Assembly (NCBI GenBank): GCA_029339195.1
Contig: JAPTJF010000002.1
Coordinates: 248,001-312,000, forward strand
Reading direction: 5' to 3'
DNA length: 64,000 nt
Origin: Micractinium sp. NFX-FRZ
Taxonomy: Eukaryota > Chlorophyta > Trebouxiophyceae > Chlorellales > Chlorellaceae
The notes below the pieces were generated by a model. It searched no databases. It saw only the letters and a list, made by a program, of their open reading frames with translations, and had not been told where the DNA came from. A program made the position numbers and the translations under genes. Positions 58,735 to 64,000 of this stretch are shown piece by piece. How positions within the stretch are numbered: the stretch's first letter is position 1; each line of letters begins with the position of its first letter.

Positions 58735-60989
58735 ATGCAGGTGCGGCGCGGCCTGTCCACAACCTCCACGGCGGCAGCGATGACGCCGAGCAGCCGCTGC
58801 TTTGCTGCATCAGCGGCAGCACCGCTGCAGGAGGCCCCGCAAGCTGCGATGCTGGTGATTGGCGATGAAGTGCTGGCAGGCTCGATCACCGATGCCAACA
58901 CCCCCTGGCTTGCCAAGGTACGTGAGTGCGGCTGAAGCTGTGGTTTGAAGGTCCACCAAAGCAGTGCCAGAACGGCACAGCTGCAGCCTACGGCTGGCCA
59001 ACTGAACTGGGCACACTCAGCGTAATGTTGTGAAGACGGTCCCTTTGCCGCCCCTCTGGCCCCTCCCACCCCTTCGTCCCCTCCTGCTGCTCCCGCTGCT
59101 CTCCCGCTGCTGCTTCCCCGCAGCTGCTCCACTCCCGAGGTGTGGACCTGGTGCGTGCCGAGTACATTGGTGATGACAAGCGCGACATCGTGGAGACGGT
59201 GCTGCGCCTGCGCCAGCGCGTCGGCCCCGCAGGCTTTGTGTTCACCAGCGGCGGCATTGGACCCACACATGACGACATTACGTATGAGTCCGTGGCAGGT
59301 GTGTGTGGTGGGGGACACGTACCTGTGCTTCTTGGTAAGGCGCGTGGAGCCTCCCCAGCATATGGTGGACTGCATGAGGTATGAGAGCTTCCCCTCACAC
59401 TCGCGCCACCGCACCACTCCTCTGGAGCTGCACTTGGGCCCCCCATCGCCCACTGCACCAGCCACGGTTGCGCACAGGAGCAAGCTCCCCTCCCCTGCAC
59501 CCTGCCCAACACCTCTAGTGTCTGCAGCCTCGGCGTCCCAACCTGCACCCTGCCCCCCACCTCCAGCCCGTTGACCCCTGCTTTGCAACCCTGTGCAGCC
59601 GCTTTTGGGGCCCACCTGGAGCTGCACCAGCCCACTGTGGAGCGCATGAGGGAGCACTACGACGCGCGGGGTGTGGAGCTGAACCAGGCACGCCTGCGCA
59701 TGGCGCACCTGCCCACAGACGGTGAGGCGGCGCCCAGGGCCTGGAGGGGCGGCCCTGGGTGGTATGGGAGGGCGGATAGGCGGGCGGTGGGAAAGAGGTG
59801 AAACATGCACGCTTGCGTTTGACAACACACACACACTCACACATGTCCTCCTCCCGTCCCCGGCCCTCCCTGCAGATGGTGGGGGTGCTCTTCACACCCG
59901 GGCTTTGGGCCCCCGCTGGTGTGCATCCTCAACACAAGAGACACACATTCCTTCCTCCTGCCCCCGCCCTGCCTGCCTGCAGACGGCGTGGAGGTGCTGT
60001 TCACCCCGGGCCTGTGGGTGCCCCTGGTGTGCATCCAAAACACGTACATCCTGCCAGGCATACCCCGCCTCTTCCAGCAAATGGTGGAGGCGCACGCGGG
60101 GCGCTTCCGGGGGCCCGCCGCGCACACGCGCACGCTGTTCACCAACATGGGCGAGGGTGAGCTGGCGGCGCACCCATTGTGTGAAGGCGCTGCTGGGCTA
60201 CTATATGTGTTTAAGGAGGGGCATGGTTGCTGGTCAGGGTTGCTGCCGTGCTGTGTGTGGTGGCTGTGACGAGGGGTTGGGGTAGGTATATCGCGGATGG
60301 TGGCTTGCGCCGCGGCCGCTTGCCCCCACCGCGCTGGCAAGCACCCACACATGTGCTGCCCCGCCTGCTGTGGTCGCCGCAGGTGACCTGGCGCTCCAGC
60401 TGGGCAACATTGCGTCGCTGCACCCCTCTGTGAGGATTGGCAGCTACCCCAATGTCGACATGGGCCAGGGCGCCAGCGAGGCGGTGGCCGAGAACAGCTA
60501 CAAGGCGAGTGGGGTGAGGGGTGTGAAGGGGGAGGGAGGGAATGGAGGGAGGGAGGGGAGCGGAAGATGTGTGATGGAGGCAGACGTGGGCAGGAAAATG
60601 AGGAAGGGCGCTGGGCGCTGTGCTTACAAACTGTGACAAAGCGGGGGCTAAGAGGGGAGCGGGGTGGTGCAGGAGGGAGGCGAGGTGCATGGGGGGGCAG
60701 GCGGCAGCGTGGGCTGGGCAGGAGGCGAAATGGTTGAGCTGGCATGCAAGGCACGGGCAGGCAGGTTCTCAAGGCGAACACACAGAGTCAGCGCGGGGCC
60801 TCTCAGCCCTGTTTCCTTCCTGTTCAACGTGCATTCACTCAAGTCACCCGCCGCCACTGCCGCCACCACCACCCCTGTAAACTGCAGGTGAAGCTGCAGT
60901 TTGAGAGCCGCAATTCAGAGGCTCTGGCAAAGGCGGTGGAGGCGGCGCAGGGAGCGCTGGAGACGTTCAGCCTGCCGGCCGCGCGGTGA
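58735..60989 (+). CDS. CinA-N/MoaB-like molybdopterin-binding-domain protein
   Basis: Six exons: 58735-58917, 59124-59298, 59599-59721, 59983-60156, 60383-60504, 60888-60989; phases close, 292 aa. The N-terminus (MQVRRGLSTTSTAAAMTPSS) resembles an organelle presequence. The MoCF_biosynth/CinA-N domain is clear: AAMLVIGDEVLAGSITDAN, GVDLVRAEYIGDDKRDIVET, then FTSGGIGPTHDDITYE (the diagnostic GG-x-GPT-x-DD motif). It ends with LFTPGLWVPLVCIQNTYILP and RIGSYPNVD. The domain is shared by CinA (COG1058) and the N-terminal part of some eukaryotic FAD synthases; no CinA deamidase or PAPS-reductase-like domain follows. Substrate unknown. Intron 5 uses a GC donor (60505), and intron 3 holds a decayed copy of the exon 4 start. 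Confidence 0.85.
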
Positions 60990-62413
60990 GCGGCTCCAGC
61001 GCACTGCAGGCTGCCCAGTCCGGCATGCCCCACCTCTCTTCCTGGTGCCAAGCTGCACATGGTCTGCCAGGCGTCAGGCTGCACAGCATCCTACTGGGCG
61101 CTGCAGCTGAGCAGCTCCCCCTTCTGCTCTACGCCAACACTCCCACTGGCCTCCAATGCTGGCTGGTTGGCACCTCGATGCTCTGGTTTCTGGCAGCTGC
61201 CGGCAGTAGCCCGCAACAGTATACATACCATTACAAGGCGCTCCATCTTGGGTCCCAATCCTCCTCATGCCTCTCCCATGCCGATGCTTTGATTCCCTGG
61301 CGGCGTATTCTTTCCTCCCCTGTTTTCATTCTTCCTTCCTTGTATGCAACCCCTGCCTCCCTTGCTGGCCTCCTGTTCGCCCTGCCGCCCTCTGCTGCTT
61401 TTGTTACCGCTCCAAACACCTGCCAAACCCTCCTTTCCTCTCCTCACATGCACTGCTGTCACTTCACAATGTCACTTACAAGCAGAGAAAAGCAGAACAG
61501 GATGCTGGGCACGGTGCACGCGTCAGCTGGCATCAAAGCCGTCAACAGCCTTCTGTGCATGCGCCATCAGCGAGCCATCAGGATCATCAAGCCATCGGAA
61601 TCATCAAGCATCAGGCCATCCGGCACCGCCAGTCATCAGGCACGCATCGGGTTCAGGTCATCGCATCGCATCGCATCAAAGGGCATCGGCGGGTGCACAC
61701 GGGCCACGGCAGCACGCTCGGCACGCCCTGCAGAGCTTCGGACACCCCGCCTCAGAAACAATGGTGGAGCAGCAGGAGCGCATAGAAGAGCAAGACGGCC
61801 AACCAGTGGGCAGGAGGGCCAGCGCTGCCCAAAGGGACGCGCTGCCTGCAAAGCAGCAGCCGAGCGCTGGCCGGCAAGCCACCTTGGCAGTTACCTGGCG
61901 GGCCCGCTGTGGCACGCCTGCTCCCCACTCTCTTCCTCTTCATCCTCTTTCCTCCTCTTCGCCGTCTAGCACACGGGGCGGACCTCACGCCCGTCAGGCC
62001 AGGCCGCCTGCGTTGCGTGCGCCCCGCACTCAACCAGGCATGCCAGAGGCTGCCTTGGCCCCAGGCGCTGGTGGGCAGTGGGGCCCTGCACAGGCAGCTG
62101 TGCCTGCCGCCTCACTGCGAGCGTGCGGGGGACTTGCTCCTGGCGGGCGAGGCCGAGCGGGCGGGCGACCTGCGGGCGGAAAGCGGGGTGGGGCAGCGCG
62201 GCAGCTCAATGGCGAGTGCCGGGGTTGCGCCACAGAGGGCGGTTCCAGCCAGGAAGGACCAACCTGGCTGGCTGCCTGAATCGTTGGATGGATGGATAAG
62301 GAGCCTTGTTTTGATGCGACAAATACCCCCTCCTTGGGTGAGCTGCAAACAGCCAGCCTGCAGCGTGCCTCTGGTCCCCCAGGCTGCCCCCACAAGCACC
62401 CAGCGACACACAC
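60990..62413. other. Convergent intergenic region, 1.4 kb
   Basis: Between the stops of the CinA-like and SR genes. ORFs here lack conserved features. A CATCA/ATCA-rich repeat lies at about 61565-61690. Confidence 0.5.
61565..61690. repeat. ATCA/CATCA-rich simple repeat
   Basis: Many CATCA, ATCATCA and GCATC units in a loose tandem array. Confidence 0.7.
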
Positions 62414-63805
62414 TCACTTGGACCTGGCCGGGCTCTTGCTGCGGCTCCTGCTGCGCCCACGTGCGGGCGAGCGGGAGCGGCTCTTGCTCTTGCTCTTGCT
62501 GCGGGACCGGCTCCGGCGGGGGCTCCTGCTCCTGCTGCGGCTGGGCGAGCGAGCAGGGGAGCGGGCCCGGCTGCGGCTGCGCGAGCGCCGGTCCCGGCTG
62601 CAGACCGGGGGGTTGACAGGCAGGCGGGGGGCGAGCAGGGGGCGCGAAATGGGTGAGGTGAGAGGGCCACGTAGCAGGGCGGCAGCACCGGCAGTGGTGA
62701 CCGCAGCCAGCCTTTGTAGGACGGTGTCAAGTGAAGGCTGACCTAGATGCTGTGCATGCTGTGCACGACGCAGCACCCTTGCAGGCAGAACCCCATTAAC
62801 ATGATCCCACCAGGCAAAAGCCTCCAACCCTGCCAAGCCTTACCTACGGCTCCGGCTGTCGCGGCTCCTCCGCCGCCTGTCCCTGCTCCTGCTCCTGCTC
62901 CGTGAGCGGCGCCGGTCGCGGCTCCTGCTGCGCGAGCGCCGGCGGGGCGAGCGGCTGCGGCCGCGGTAGCCACCGCCGCCGTAGCCGCCGCCACCGCCAT
63001 AGCCGCCACCGCCGCCGCGGAAGCCACCGCCGCCGTAGCCGCCACCACCGTAGCCACCGCCGCCGTAGCCACCGCCTGCACGGTGCAGCAGCGCAGCGGT
63101 GAGTGTTCAGGCCAGACCATCTTAGCACAACTAGTGCAAGGATTTACGCTGTACCACCACAGGGCACACTCCGCTGCAGCGCACAGCACAGCATGACCTT
63201 CCCAAGCCAGGCCTCGGTGGTTCCCACCTGCCCAGGCGGCACTGGCACGGATTGGCTCCCGTTCACCTACCCTCTGCACCCCCTGCAGGTCATCCCCCGC
63301 AGGCCCCCCCAGCCCATCCCATGCGCACCGCCGCCGTAGCCGCCACCGGGGCCGCCGGGGCCGCCCTGGGGGCGCCGCCGCCCGCGCATGGCAAACTGTA
63401 CCGCAATCTCCTGGCCAGCTAGCATGGAGCGGTCCAGGCTGTACTTTGCATCCTCGGCGTCCCGCCTGTCATCGTACTGCAGCAGCCCAGGCCAGCGCAG
63501 CACAGCGGGTGGTGAGTTGGTCAGCGGGGGCACGAGCCAGGCACAGTGCATCCTCGACGTCCCGCCCGGCGTCGTGCTGCACAGTGCCCCGGTGCATAAA
63601 ACAGCACGGCGGCAAGTGGTGTGGTGCTTTATTTAGGCTTGGACCACAGAGTGGTTCATAGGGACAGTAGCGTGGAGGGGAGAACCCCATGCCACGCTGC
63701 CACGCTTCCACCCCTGCCCCTGCCCCACCCGCACCCCCACCCACGCACCTCAATGAAGGCAATGCCCCGGGAGCGTCCAGTGTGGAAGTCCTTGGGGATG
63801 TAGAC
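62414..63805 (-). CDS. SC35-like SR splicing factor, 3' part
   Basis: Minus-strand exons in the window: 63805-63749, 63476-63329, 63075-62844, 62597-62414 (TGA), about 206 residues; the 5' exons lie beyond the right edge or are too short to see. The second half of an RRM is visible: VYIPKDFHTGRSRGIAFIE (RNP1-type strand) and YDDRRDAEDAKYSLDRSML then AGQEIAVQFAM. This matches plant SC35-like SCL proteins, where YIPKD-x2-TG-x-x-RG-F is typical. A Gly/Tyr tract follows, then two exons of Arg/Ser dipeptides (RRRSRSRSRDRRRSRSRSRD ... SKSKSKSRSRSPARG). SR proteins define exons and recruit the spliceosome. Intron 1 contains a decayed copy of the second exon's edge. Confidence 0.88.
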
Positions 63806-64000
63806 CTGAGATATATGAAGGCAAGGGGTGAGGGGGAGGCAGCAGTGAGATGCGTGCGCAGGCTCCCAACATCGTTCGAATTCTAGCGGGAGGCATGGCG
63901 GCGGCAGCAGTGGAAAGCAGGGCTGGCAAACGAGTGAAGCGCATGCGCGTCAAGCTGGGCCCCGGCAGCCAGACCGTAATTGACATGCATGTTCGGCAGT

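Noticed and set aside
59876..59982. Using the acceptor at 59876 as the start of the fourth CinA-like exon
   Set aside because: Its frame is broken relative to the domain; the copy at 59983 reads correctly.
61344..62279. Long plus-strand open frame (311 codons)
   Set aside because: Composition is low-complexity, lacks family features and covers the CATCA repeat; probably chance openness in GC-rich DNA.
63895..64000. Open plus-strand frame beginning MAAAAVESRAGKRVKRM at the right edge
   Set aside because: Only about 35 codons, cut by the window edge, and it lies in the probable 5' intron of the minus-strand SR gene; no conserved feature.

Overview
The window is nuclear DNA of a GC-rich green alga, most likely a Chlorella-type trebouxiophyte. 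The evidence is very GC-rich coding sequence, many short introns (roughly 80-430 bp, mostly GTGAGN...CAG), TGTAA poly(A) signals, a TTTAGGG-type telomere motif, and alanine/glutamine/glycine-rich inserts in otherwise conserved eukaryotic proteins. I found 19 protein-coding genes and no RNA genes, transposons, CRISPR arrays or viral genes. Gene models were built by hand: each exon was placed by protein conservation, splice motifs and codon phase, and start codons are ATG unless stated.

Layout. 1-1340: 3' end of a trypsin-like serine protease homologue (+). 2572-5685: p47/UBX cofactor of Cdc48 (+). 6038-8811: BaiN/HI0933-type flavoprotein (+). 9120-13635: ankyrin-repeat protein (+). 14162-15422: unknown gene with a frame break (-). 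16296-20338: F-box + RCC1 + R3H protein (+). 20379-21372: ZGRF1/DUF2439-like protein (-). 21546-24335: SPO11 (+). 24916-26832: organelle protein with a possible Coa1/Tim21-like module (-). 26933-29453: TMEM144-type sugar/metabolite transporter (+). 29933-30632: glycine-rich plastid-type protein (+). 31042-33143: GINS subunit PSF2 (-). 33541-42536: RecD2-type helicase with a C-terminal mTERF-like segment (+). 43049-49080: membrane-anchored acid-lipase-family hydrolase (-). 49290-50750: small unknown (+). 51515-53756: unknown (-). 54566-58197: OST48/WBP1 subunit of oligosaccharyltransferase (-). 58735-60989: CinA/MoaB-like molybdopterin-binding-domain protein (+). 62414-63805: 3' part of an SC35-like SR splicing factor (-).

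The genes are tightly packed, and divergent pairs share very short upstream regions: 100 bp for the Coa1-like/TMEM144 pair, 173 bp for ZGRF1-like/SPO11, 209 bp for lipase/unknown, and 397 bp for PSF2/RecD2. Two of these pairs join DNA replication, repair or recombination genes.

The most unusual signal is recurrent. In at least seven genes, a 30-60 bp piece spanning a splice junction (exon edge plus splice site) is tandemly copied into the adjoining intron at a period of about 80-140 bp, leaving decayed pseudo-junctions. Some copies keep the reading frame (99, 132, 81 and 93 bp). GC-AG introns are also frequent: nine among roughly 110 introns.
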